Assembly: GCA_036821825.1 (NCBI GenBank) | Contig: DAISIV010000049.1 | Location: 1-24,434, forward strand | Direction of reading: 5' to 3' | DNA length: 24,434 bases | Origin: CAITZA01 sp937915285 | GTDB lineage: Bacteria > Desulfobacterota > Desulfomonilia > Desulfomonilales > Desulfomonilaceae | In this document: positions 7,888 through 14,278 of the stretch, in pieces | How positions within the stretch are numbered: the stretch's first letter is position 1 | Layout of the letters: every line of letters starts with the position of its first letter | Notes under the pieces: generated by a model | Told to the model about the DNA's origin: nothing | The model's database searches: none | The model's input: only the letters and a program-made list of their open reading frames with translations | Position numbers and translations under genes: made by a program

Positions 7888-8063
7888 TCATTCGGTTACA
7901 GCCTCCCAATCAAATCGTTGGGAAACCGAAGATCCTAGTCGAATACGGAACTCACTCCGGTAGGAAAGGTATTCCTGCAACGTGTGGGTGTAAATTGGTC
8001 TTATGTGGCTTATTCAATGACTGAGGACCAGCCTGAATCGAAACAGGGTATTCGTGGAGTAGC

Positions 8064-8092
8064 GCCGAAGCCTGAATTAATCAAGCTTCGGC
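8064..8092. terminator. Stem-loop between convergent purE and aldolase genes
   Basis: GCCGAAGC (8064-8071) and GCTTCGGC (8085-8092) form a perfect 8-bp stem. Past one mismatch, TGA/TCA adds three more pairs around an ATTAA loop. It lies just past the aldolase stop and 177 bases past purE. Neither side has a T-run, so it may be a transcript-end stabiliser rather than a classic intrinsic terminator. Confidence 0.45.
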
Positions 8093-8101
8093 AAATCCTC
8101 A

Positions 8102-9397
8102 TCAGTCGTCGTAATTACCTGCAGGTCCTTTATCCGAATCTATCTTCAGAGCTTTTTCCCTGATTTTTTCAACAGTCCATTCCTTGGGATCCTCCAGTCT
8201 CTGGGCTTTGGGACCCATGTCGTAGGAACCCGCCTTAAGTATGGCCTCAACTGCCAGAGGAGCCGTGTCAGAGCAATTAAAAACGTTTGTCAGAAGATTG
8301 TAGACAAAGTCCTCGACACCCTTGGTCATGCGATCGCGTTCGGCCGCCGTCAATCCAAGGAGCTTGTTTTCAAACGGAAGGTTGAGCTTCTTGTAGTCTC
8401 CGCCCTTCCATCCCTTATCCTTGGCAAAGGCCACCATCTTCTCCCACATGGCGTCTGAAGGACCGGCGTCCGACATTTTGATAAAATTGCCGTCAGGGTC
8501 CTGAATCGCATTGCCGTATTCATTGACTTTCAGACCCCACGAGACCATCTGCAGCGCTGTAGCGACATTGGCCTTGGTGGTATGAGTCTTTTCGGCAATC
8601 TGGCGCAAACGGTCGAAATTATTTCCCGATGTGCCGTGCTGCGCCCCAGATATCTTGTATTTCTCAAGAGCGCTGTGTATCTGTGATGTCAGCTCAACCT
8701 GTATACCTGCATCAGAGGCTTCCAATCCGTGGGTGGTTCCGTTGTTAAGCGCAATCCAGTCCGGGAAAATGCCGTTGGCGTTGAGCCCCTGAATAAGGAA
8801 CTCGGCTTCCGCTACGGTCGATAATCCGGCCTTGCCCTTTATCTCGCCGACTTCAGTCTCATATCCAGACCAGGATGGAACATAACCGGAAAGCTCTATG
8901 TTCGCCAAAAGGTTATCCGCATCCGGCAGATGGGAGGCGTCAATGGCTATGGAGGTCATCCCATGTTCGAAAAGACTCGGAATTTCTATTTTTGCAGCCT
9001 CAATATCCTTTTCTTTCTTGATGCCATAATGATCAGCGTGAATTGCCACCGGTATTGTGATTCCCATCTCATTACACATGGCGTCCACCTGTAGGGCCAG
9101 GTTCCAGAAACTTACAGAGCAGTACGCGTCCGCGCCTCCCTCTGATTTGGCTATTTCAATAATTATAGCTGCGTTAGCCTTCTGGGCGGCCTTCAATGCG
9201 CCCCTGGCCCCGAATGAGTTACGGGCGCTCGCAGCTATTGTCATGCACTTGCCCTTGGCTATCATCGCCCTGTCTATGACCTTGCCGCTTACTATCAGAG
9301 CCTTTGAATTGGGAAACAGTTTGACTATGTTTGGGGGTCTGCCCACTGCAAGGGCTTTTTCAAAATCAGCGCTGGAAATACCTGAATGATGACTCAT
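8102..9397 (-). CDS. Class II fructose-bisphosphate aldolase, long form
   Basis: Zinc-dependent aldolase of the fructose/tagatose-bisphosphate family, expected to interconvert fructose-1,6-bisphosphate with dihydroxyacetone phosphate and glyceraldehyde-3-phosphate in glycolysis/gluconeogenesis. AIHADHYG (HADH about 120-123) is the zinc/catalytic Asp site. Further marks are SIAIDASH, GEIKGKAG (KGKAG region binds phosphate), LNNGTTHG and AQHGTSGNN. At 431 residues it is longer than the common 285-360, with a C-terminal extension after about 330. The start at ATG 9397 is chosen because GGGAGGGA lies just upstream. A longer reading from 9418 would translate that ribosome-binding site itself. Tagatose-bisphosphate or another aldol substrate cannot be excluded. 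Confidence 0.88.
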   Translation of the reverse strand: MSHHSGISSADFEKALAVGRPPNIVKLFPNSKALIVSGKVIDRAMIAKGKCMTIAASARNSFGARGALKAAQKANAAIIIEIAKSEGGADAYCSVSFWNLALQVDAMCNEMGITIPVAIHADHYGIKKEKDIEAAKIEIPSLFEHGMTSIAIDASHLPDADNLLANIELSGYVPSWSGYETEVGEIKGKAGLSTVAEAEFLIQGLNANGIFPDWIALNNGTTHGLEASDAGIQVELTSQIHSALEKYKISGAQHGTSGNNFDRLRQIAEKTHTTKANVATALQMVSWGLKVNEYGNAIQDPDGNFIKMSDAGPSDAMWEKMVAFAKDKGWKGGDYKKLNLPFENKLLGLTAAERDRMTKGVEDFVYNLLTNVFNCSDTAPLAVEAILKAGSYDMGPKAQRLEDPKEWTVEKIREKALKIDSDKGPAGNYDD

Positions 9398-9454
9398 GAG
9401 TCCCTCCCGTAGACACATTTAAAAAAGTTTAAGCTCGGTTCTTGTCTGAAATAC

Positions 9455-9480
9455 AAAATGGCCCGTTAAAGAGCCTCAAA
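9455..9480 (-). terminator. Weak terminator-like hairpin after the small membrane-protein gene
   Basis: On the minus strand GGCTC-TTTAAC-GGGCC can pair over five bases (one G-U) and is followed by ATTTT. It sits 28 bases past the stop at 9503 and before the aldolase gene. The short stem makes this tentative. Confidence 0.25.
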
Positions 9481-9502
9481 AATAATTCGTATTTGTTATC
9501 TA

Positions 9503-9997
9503 TCAGTTTTTTGAAGAGTTAGAAACAGATTTGTCAGCTATTTTTCCAGGGATTGGCTGGGTGTGATCGCCGGCAGGCGGAAATCCCGACGCTTTAAGTA
9601 TCTTCAGATCATATTCTATTCTGTCCCTCGAAATAGACCCCCTTTCGAGTTCCAGCCTTACAGCCCCTGAATGAAGGGGTCTGAACGCATTGGAGTCGGT
9701 CAGCTTCCTCGTCTTTCCATTAAAAAAGAATTCCACATTCCTGATCCACCACAATGTTCCATTATGTAGCTCGACCTTCAGGTAAGGCGTGCCGTCCTCC
9801 TCCTTGAATCTCAAATACCCCGTGGCGTAAACCCGTTTAAGGTCAGATTCCGCTAGCTCGTCGTAAGGTTTGGATACGGTAGAACTCCTCAACATCCAGG
9901 CCACTACGGCCATCGCGCCAATAAACACCACGCTGATAAGCGCCGCCACAACAAAAATCTCGTGCCGCCTGAAACCCTCAATAAGCCGTTTATTCAT
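9503..9997 (-). CDS. Single-pass membrane protein of unknown function, coupled to prepilin gene
   Basis: I do not recognise the family. The protein has a basic N-terminus, one strong membrane helix (about residues 14-36 of the 164-residue form) and a roughly 125-residue hydrophilic domain likely outside the cytoplasm. That domain includes YATGYLRFKEEDGTPYLKVEL and WWIRNVEFFFNGKTRKL, a beta-rich pattern. The ATG at 9997 overlaps the prepilin stop by eight bases (ATGAATAA), a typical coupling arrangement. A GTG at 10015 would add six residues but has no ribosome-binding site. The overlap with a prepilin suggests a role in pseudopilus assembly or membrane anchoring, which is inference only. Confidence 0.7.
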   Translation of the reverse strand: MNKRLIEGFRRHEIFVVAALISVVFIGAMAVVAWMLRSSTVSKPYDELAESDLKRVYATGYLRFKEEDGTPYLKVELHNGTLWWIRNVEFFFNGKTRKLTDSNAFRPLHSGAVRLELERGSISRDRIEYDLKILKASGFPPAGDHTQPIPGKIADKSVSNSSKN

Positions 9998-10424
9998 CCC
10001 TCTCGCCTTGGCCACGTTGGTACGTAGCTATTCGACCGGTCTCAGATTCATACTTATGCACAATCTTGCTCCCGCCATAGGATGCTTCCCCGGAAAAAGC
10101 CGCCCGCTCTGGCCCCCTGGTCCTAAGATTAAGCGTTACACCCATCGGCACCACCACATTTGTCCTGGTTCCGCCAGGAAAATTCAAATGGGAATCCTTG
10201 GACTTGCTCGATACCTCTGCGTCAAAATATCTGTGCTCCCGGGCAAAATACTCCTCTTGCGCCCGCGCTGCAAGCATCAATGCCTTGGCAGCCTGTTCGC
10301 TCATGCGCCGTTCACGATACGAATCTGTCATCAAAAAATAAATTACTGACAATATTGCAATTATTATTATTGCCGATACCATTTCAAGCAATGCGAACCC
10401 GGACTGATCATTGCGCAGATTCAT
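9990..10424 (-). CDS. Type IV prepilin-like / pseudopilin protein
   Basis: A short basic leader (MNLRNDQSG) is followed by FALLEMVSAIIIIAILSVIYF, a class III signal. The prepilin peptidase would cut after G9, leaving an N-methylated phenylalanine with the required Glu at position +5. The hydrophobic helix and the following 100 residues (144 total) fit a minor pilin or type II secretion pseudopilin. No assembly ATPase, secretin or peptidase gene is in the window, so it depends on machinery encoded elsewhere. AGGAG is about ten bases before the ATG. A good promoter and a perfect 15-base palindrome lie upstream (10505-10558). Confidence 0.85.
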   Translation of the reverse strand: MNLRNDQSGFALLEMVSAIIIIAILSVIYFLMTDSYRERRMSEQAAKALMLAARAQEEYFAREHRYFDAEVSSKSKDSHLNFPGGTRTNVVVPMGVTLNLRTRGPERAAFSGEASYGGSKIVHKYESETGRIATYQRGQGERDE

Positions 10425-10504
10425 TACTTTTCTACTCCTGGAATATCTCCATCAACAACAGGACCCATCCCCTGGCCAACCAGCGTGGTCACACCAGCAA
10501 AGCC

Positions 10505-10519
10505 ATCGGAGTCTCCGAT
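10505..10519. promoter_or_regulatory. Perfect 15-base palindrome at the prepilin transcription start
   Basis: ATCGGAG-T-CTCCGAT is a perfect inverted repeat with one central base. It begins a few bases downstream of the start predicted from the promoter at 10530-10558 and is 80 bases before the prepilin ATG. This is a classic repressor position; a short RNA hairpin is the alternative. Confidence 0.45.
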
Positions 10520-10529
10520 CCTTAATTGA

Positions 10530-10558
10530 CTAATATTCCAGCACTGATACATTGTCAA
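10530..10558 (-). promoter_or_regulatory. Sigma-70-type promoter for the prepilin operon
   Basis: Reading the minus strand, an exact TTGACA (plus 10553-10558) is followed after exactly 17 bases by TATTAG (10530-10535). It is the best-spaced consensus promoter in the window. It lies between the dapF stop and the prepilin gene, giving a leader of about 100 bases. Confidence 0.55.
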
Positions 10559-10576
10559 TACCTTATGCTCATAAAA

Positions 10577-11425
10577 TTATATGCTTATATCTCCTATATA
10601 AACCGTTTCCGATTTACCAGTCATAATAACAGAATTATTATGGCCTTTCCAATAGATTGAGAGAGGTCCGCCGAGGAGTTCGACTGTCGTTTCTCCCTTT
10701 GTGAATCCCTTGAGGACTGAGGCTACTGCTGTTGCGCATGCTCCTGTGCCACAGGAGAATGTTTCGCCGCTTCCTCTCTCCCATACCCTCATCAGAAGAC
10801 GGTTTGGTCCGAGGACTTTGCAGAATTCGACATTGGTTTTTGCCGGGAATACCGGATGTGTTTCCAGCATGGGACCATAAGTTCTTGCCAGGTAGTCGAG
10901 GTTGTCCTCTGCGAAAATGATGCAATGCGGGTTCCCCATGGAAACCAGGTTGCAATAGAACTTATGATGTGACACCTCGACAGGATAATCGAGTATCGGG
11001 GCATTTCGATCGGTGATGTTGACGGGTATTTTTCTGGGATCGAAGATGGGCGCCCCCATGTCCACCTTGACCTTCTCAACCCTGTTGGTCTTGTCCACGA
11101 TCAGATCCAGGGTCTTGATACCTGCCCGCGTTTCTACCGTCAGAGTTTTTTTGCCGGTCAGGGAATTATCATAAACATACTTGGCCAGACACCTTATCCC
11201 GTTACCGCACATCTCGGCTATGGTTCCGTCCGAATTTATGTAATCCATAAAAAAATCAGCGACTTCTGAAGGCCGGACTACTATCACGCCGTCAGCCCCA
11301 ACGCCTTCGCGGCGGTCGCACAGCCTACTGACCTGTTCTGGTGATAGGTCAATTTTCTGGTCAAGATCGTGAAACACCACAAAGTCGTTCTTGGTTCCAT
11401 GCATTTTGGAAAATCGTATGATCAT
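10577..11425 (-). CDS. dapF: Diaminopimelate epimerase
   Basis: Converts LL- to meso-diaminopimelate for lysine and peptidoglycan synthesis, by a cofactor-free two-cysteine mechanism. Both catalytic cysteines are present: C73 in EMCGNGIRC and C225 in SCGTGACA. Other landmarks are FSKMHGTKNDFVV, GVGADGVI, MGNPHCIIF and the ERGSGETFS segment. The 282-residue length is standard. AGGA is about ten bases before the ATG at 11425, and an exact TATAAT lies upstream. It is separated from the prepilin operon by a 152-base gap with its own promoter, so co-transcription is not required. Confidence 0.97.
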   Translation of the reverse strand: MIIRFSKMHGTKNDFVVFHDLDQKIDLSPEQVSRLCDRREGVGADGVIVVRPSEVADFFMDYINSDGTIAEMCGNGIRCLAKYVYDNSLTGKKTLTVETRAGIKTLDLIVDKTNRVEKVKVDMGAPIFDPRKIPVNITDRNAPILDYPVEVSHHKFYCNLVSMGNPHCIIFAEDNLDYLARTYGPMLETHPVFPAKTNVEFCKVLGPNRLLMRVWERGSGETFSCGTGACATAVASVLKGFTKGETTVELLGGPLSIYWKGHNNSVIMTGKSETVYIGDISI

Positions 11426-11457
11426 GTTCTGAATCCTGGTTTACCGGAAACTTGATG

Positions 11458-11463
11458 ATTATA
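11458..11463 (-). promoter_or_regulatory. Consensus -10 box upstream of dapF
   Basis: The minus strand reads TATAAT 33 bases before the dapF ATG, predicting a leader of about 25 bases. The -35 position at a 17-base spacing is only TAAATT, so the assignment rests on the -10 box. Confidence 0.35.
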
Positions 11464-11518
11464 GTGGAGAGTGAAAATGGAATTTATCACAAGTCGCAAC
11501 ATTTGCAATCTGTTTGGA

Positions 11519-11538
11519 AAACCGCCACATGGCGGTTT
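11519..11538. promoter_or_regulatory. Perfect 8-bp hairpin between dapF and the miniprotein gene
   Basis: AAACCGCC-ACAT-GGCGGTTT is a perfect inverted repeat in the 223-base divergent gap between dapF (minus) and the small membrane protein (plus). Read on the minus strand, the stem is followed by only four T residues, so it may be an operator or an RNA hairpin rather than a terminator. Confidence 0.4.
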
Positions 11539-11648
11539 GAATGTATCTCAAAAGCCTTTTTGTCGACTTCGGATCCATTTTTAGACATAATAACACTCAG
11601 ATCCTGGACAAAAAACTTTTACGGGCAGTTTCCCCGTGAAATGGAAAC

Positions 11649-11867
11649 ATGAAATATCTGACACTCATAGTATTCTTTTTCGTCATCTATTATGTGGTTG
11701 GAGAATTCGTAATTAAGGACCGAAGCTCGGAAGGCCTGACCAGCGCCGCAGACAAATGGAGAGATTTAGGCCGTCGAATTCACCAGTCAGTAGGAATCAT
11801 TGCGGTGCTGATGGTTATCATCCTGGTGGTCAGGTTCATCTACCACACAATTGATTCCTACCGGTGA
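11649..11867 (+). CDS. Two-helix membrane miniprotein, unknown function
   Basis: A 72-residue protein with two hydrophobic helices (about 3-20 and 46-66) joined by a charged loop containing KWRDLGRRIHQS. No known family is recognised. The hydrophobic pattern, positively charged loop and clean stop argue that it is real, although the ribosome-binding site is weak (GGA close to the ATG). It stands alone between the dapF upstream region and the convergent thiolase, whose stop is 31 bases away. Confidence 0.6.
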   Translation: MKYLTLIVFFFVIYYVVGEFVIKDRSSEGLTSAADKWRDLGRRIHQSVGIIAVLMVIILVVRFIYHTIDSYR

Positions 11868-11898
11868 GTATTCATAATATCATCAACTGTCTTTGACC

Positions 11899-13128
11899 TT
11901 ACAGTATTTCAATGGCGCAGGCCATGGAGACTCCGCCACCACCGCAAAGCGTAGCCATACCCAGTGTCTTGTTTCTTTTGCGCAGGGCATGTATCAGGGA
12001 CACGATCAGCCTGGCGCCTGTGCAACCTACCGGATGGCCCAGTCCTATCCCCGATCCGTTAACATTCGTTACTTCACGATTGAGCCCCAACTCTTTTTCA
12101 CATCCAAGGTACTGGGCTGCGAATGCTTCGTTGACTTCAATGAGTTCGAAATCGTTGAGCGCAAGTCCGGACCTCTTGAGTAGATTGTGAACTGCGGGAA
12201 CGGGGCTAAGCCCCATGATGCTCGGGTCACATGCCCCCATACCCGATGACTTGATTTTCGCCAGCGGTTTGAGTCCCAGGGATTTGGCTTTCTCCATGCT
12301 CATCAGCACGAGCGCTGCAGAACCGTCATTAATGCCTGATGCGTTGCCGGCTGTAACCGTTCCGGTCTTGGGAATGAAAGCGGGAGACAGCTTGGTCAGG
12401 GCCTCCATCGTCAAGCCCGGCCTGAAATGCTCATCCTTGTCAAAAATTTTAGGATCGCCCTTGCGCTGTGGAACGCTTATGGGGACGATCTCTTCAGCAA
12501 AAGAACCGTCCTTGGTTGCCCTTTCCACGTTGTTATGGCTCCTGAGAGCGATTTCATCCTGTTCCTGACGGGTTATTCCGCATTTCAGGGCCACGAACTC
12601 CGCAGTATGTCCCATGATGTAGGGTTTGCCTCTGAAGAATTCTACTGGCCCGTCGGACGGGTAAGGCAGAATATGTGAACCGCAGTGAAGTCCTGTGGTC
12701 ATGGCGTCCGTGATGGTATCATTCCCCATCCTGAGGCCCCACCTGGCCTTTTCTATCGTGTAGGGAACCCCGGACATGTGTTCAACACCACCGGCCAGTA
12801 TTACTTCCGCATCACCGGCCTTGATCATCGCCGCCCCGGAAAGCACCGCCTCCATTCCGGATATGCACACGCGGTTTATCGTCACTGCGGGCACGGTATC
12901 AGGAATGCCAGCAATAAGAGCGCCGATCCTCGTCACATTCATCGCATCTGTCGGATTCAGGCAGCAGCCGAAACGGACATCATCCACTATGTCGGCGGAA
13001 ATACCCGCACGCTCAATTGCGGCCTTCATCGGGACCGACATTATACTGGACGCGTGCATGTCCTTAAGTGTTCCACCAAATGTTCCTATTGCCGTACGGC
13101 ATGCCGATACTATTACTACGTCTGTCAT
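11899..13128 (-). CDS. Thiolase (acetyl-CoA acetyltransferase family)
   Basis: Condenses or cleaves acyl-CoA and acetyl-CoA in the cytoplasm, in fatty acid or aromatic degradation or in C4 synthesis. The start is taken at ATG 13128 (MTDVVIVSACRTAIGTFGG), the standard thiolase N-terminus, with GAGGAG about ten bases upstream. A reading from 13248 would add 40 unrelated residues. Catalytic residues are visible: acylated C88 in NRVCISGMEA, NEAFAAQ, the histidine of GLGHPVG, and the second cysteine in TLCGGGGVS. Length is 409. No dehydrogenase or CoA-transferase lies beside it, so biosynthetic versus degradative direction is open. A transcription terminator lies just upstream (13157-13190). Confidence 0.93.
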   Translation of the reverse strand: MTDVVIVSACRTAIGTFGGTLKDMHASSIMSVPMKAAIERAGISADIVDDVRFGCCLNPTDAMNVTRIGALIAGIPDTVPAVTINRVCISGMEAVLSGAAMIKAGDAEVILAGGVEHMSGVPYTIEKARWGLRMGNDTITDAMTTGLHCGSHILPYPSDGPVEFFRGKPYIMGHTAEFVALKCGITRQEQDEIALRSHNNVERATKDGSFAEEIVPISVPQRKGDPKIFDKDEHFRPGLTMEALTKLSPAFIPKTGTVTAGNASGINDGSAALVLMSMEKAKSLGLKPLAKIKSSGMGACDPSIMGLSPVPAVHNLLKRSGLALNDFELIEVNEAFAAQYLGCEKELGLNREVTNVNGSGIGLGHPVGCTGARLIVSLIHALRKRNKTLGMATLCGGGGVSMACAIEIL

Positions 13129-13156
13129 ATCTGGAAACTCCTCGGAATATGGGCGC

Positions 13157-13190
13157 AAAAAAATACGCTTGGGAGCAGACGCGCCCAAGC
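13157..13190 (-). terminator. Intrinsic terminator between receiver gene and thiolase
   Basis: On the minus strand GCTTGGG pairs with CCCAAGC (plus 13184-13190 and 13167-13173) around a ten-base loop, and is followed by a seven-T run. This is a standard Rho-independent terminator. It ends the receiver transcript, or acts as an attenuator in a thiolase leader, since the thiolase ATG is only 29 bases further on. Confidence 0.7.
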
Positions 13191-13282
13191 CGGTCGAACC
13201 ATGCGAACAGATTGTTGCACTAAAAAATTTTCCGGCAGTTAATCCCAAGTATTGCGTCTTTGGAAAAAGACCGGGACTTGCC

Positions 13283-13295
13283 GGAATTTAATTCC
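13283..13295. repeat. Short palindrome after the receiver gene
   Basis: GGAATT-T-AATTCC is a perfect inverted repeat seven bases past the receiver stop codon. It could be a weak operator in the thiolase leader, or chance in AT-rich spacer DNA. Confidence 0.2.
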
Positions 13296-13301
13296 CTGAC
13301 G

Positions 13302-13823
13302 TCACTTGATTATGGCAGCCTCATCAATTGACATCTTCTTTTCGAATTCCTCCCAGAAATCCTCCTGAGTCTTTCTCCAGTCGGAGCCAAACTTCTTGTT
13401 GAACAGGGAACCCACGCTGTCGAGGGCTTTCTTCCACGCTGAATTGTAGTTCAACTTCAGGACGTCTTCCAGGAAAGGTACTAGTGAGCCTAGTTTTTCT
13501 TTTGGCAGATAAGCGCGAGCTCCTAATTCGATCGACTTCTTCAGGGCTTCAGGTGTGAATGCATGCGCAGTGAGCATTACTGTCGGGAATCCGGCATTGT
13601 TTGCGATCTGGAGAAGATCAAACCCTCGAACCCCCATAATATCCAGTATGACAAGATCATACGTGTAGGATACGAGATACTGCTGCGCTTTCTCAAACGT
13701 TGTGGCCCTGTGAAGGGTTACGTTTGCGGACTCAGAGAGTTCTTCCTCTATGATGTCCAGAACATCTTCTTCATCATCTACCGCCAGAATAAGCTTGTCT
13801 TGTAGGATCTCAGAACCGGCCAT
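13302..13823 (-). CDS. Stand-alone response-regulator receiver with novel C-terminal tail
   Basis: Residues 10-125 are a CheY-like receiver: acidic pair D16-D17, phospho-acceptor D61 in VILDIMG, T85 in MLTAHA and K108 in LPKEK. The last 50 or so residues (from about 122) are helical and charged (WKKALDSVGSLFNKKFGSDWRKTQEDFWEEFEKKM) and show no helix-turn-helix or enzyme domain. It is probably a signalling relay or protein-interaction regulator. The start at ATG 13823 has AAGGA seven bases upstream; a longer reading to 13862 lacks one. No histidine kinase is nearby. A possible promoter with two 13-base repeats precedes it. Confidence 0.88.
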   Translation of the reverse strand: MAGSEILQDKLILAVDDEEDVLDIIEEELSESANVTLHRATTFEKAQQYLVSYTYDLVILDIMGVRGFDLLQIANNAGFPTVMLTAHAFTPEALKKSIELGARAYLPKEKLGSLVPFLEDVLKLNYNSAWKKALDSVGSLFNKKFGSDWRKTQEDFWEEFEKKMSIDEAAIIK

Positions 13824-13872
13824 TTGATAGTCCTTTTCTCGAGGGGAACAGGTCAGGGCCAAATCCCTGAAC

Positions 13873-13910
13873 TGAACTGGTTTTTACAACATGAACTGGT
13901 TTTTGATCAA
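13873..13910 (-). promoter_or_regulatory. Direct repeats over a possible promoter of the receiver gene
   Basis: TGAACTGGTTTTT occurs twice (13873-13885 and 13892-13904), 19 bases apart start to start. On the minus strand TTGATC and TGTAAA (16-base spacer) could form a promoter, with one repeat inside the spacer and the other over the -10 region. This suggests a regulator binding two turns apart, possibly autoregulation. Confidence 0.3.
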
Positions 13911-14138
13911 GCTTTTGAAGGGTGGTTGTGTCAATCTTCAGTTTCCACCGCAGCTCGATAGCGCTCACGGATACCACTCACTCCACTCAGCGAACCTCCT
14001 GCTCACACACAGGTAAGCTACAAGTCAATCCTTCGGACCAGGTTTTGACTAATGCCGCCGCACAGGGGTCTTGACGAATCTGATTTTAATTAGGTACGCT
14101 ACTTTTGGCAAGTTTTTCATGCATGCATGTTGATGTCT

Positions 14139-14167
14139 TTGCCTAATATCGTTTGTCGGTATATATT
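14139..14167 (+). promoter_or_regulatory. Possible promoter of the glucan phosphorylase gene
   Basis: TTGCCT (14139-14144), a 17-base spacer, and TATATT (14162-14167) give a reasonable sigma-70 match about 110 bases before the ATG. Confidence 0.35.
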
Positions 14168-14217
14168 CAACAGACGTCTAAAATGGCCCTTGCAGCCGGA
14201 AGCTGACGTTTTGCTAC

Positions 14218-14247
14218 GTGTTCAGCGGCGGTGTTCAGCGCGCTGAA
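14218..14247 (+). promoter_or_regulatory. Tandem 10-mer and 14-base palindrome upstream of glgP
   Basis: GTGTTCAGCG occurs at 14218-14227 and 14231-14240. The second copy runs into a perfect palindrome TTCAGCG/CGCTGAA (14234-14247). It is 31 bases before the phosphorylase ATG, inside the predicted leader, so it may be an operator or an RNA hairpin. Confidence 0.35.
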
Positions 14248-14278
14248 ACCTATACAAATAATATTTTGGGAAATTATT

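Larger units (their letters stand above)
13824..14278. other. 455-base divergent intergenic region
   Basis: No credible gene. Reading left to right it holds a 6-bp inverted repeat TCAGGG-CCAAAT-CCCTGA (13853-13870), two 13-base direct repeats (13873-13904), the 12-base palindrome CATGCATGCATG (14119-14130), a possible promoter for the phosphorylase (14139-14167) and a repeat/palindrome cluster (14218-14247). The stretch between about 13920 and 14110 shows nothing I can name. Confidence 0.6.

Noticed and set aside
7888..8063. Possible RNA gene in the purE-aldolase spacer
   Set aside because: No tRNA arm pattern or consistent fold beyond the terminal hairpin could be drawn.
11452..11652. 66-residue plus-strand frame ending in ATGA with the miniprotein start
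   Set aside because: The stop/start overlap looked like coupling, but there is no ribosome-binding site, it contains the perfect hairpin, and its composition is not protein-like.
13129..13248. 40-residue N-terminal extension of the thiolase
   Set aside because: Thiolases begin at the MTDVVIVSACRT segment; the extension crosses the intrinsic terminator and looks non-coding.
13297..13304. TGACGTCA palindrome at the receiver stop codon
   Set aside because: Overlaps the stop codon and coding end; an 8-mer palindrome is readily explained by chance.
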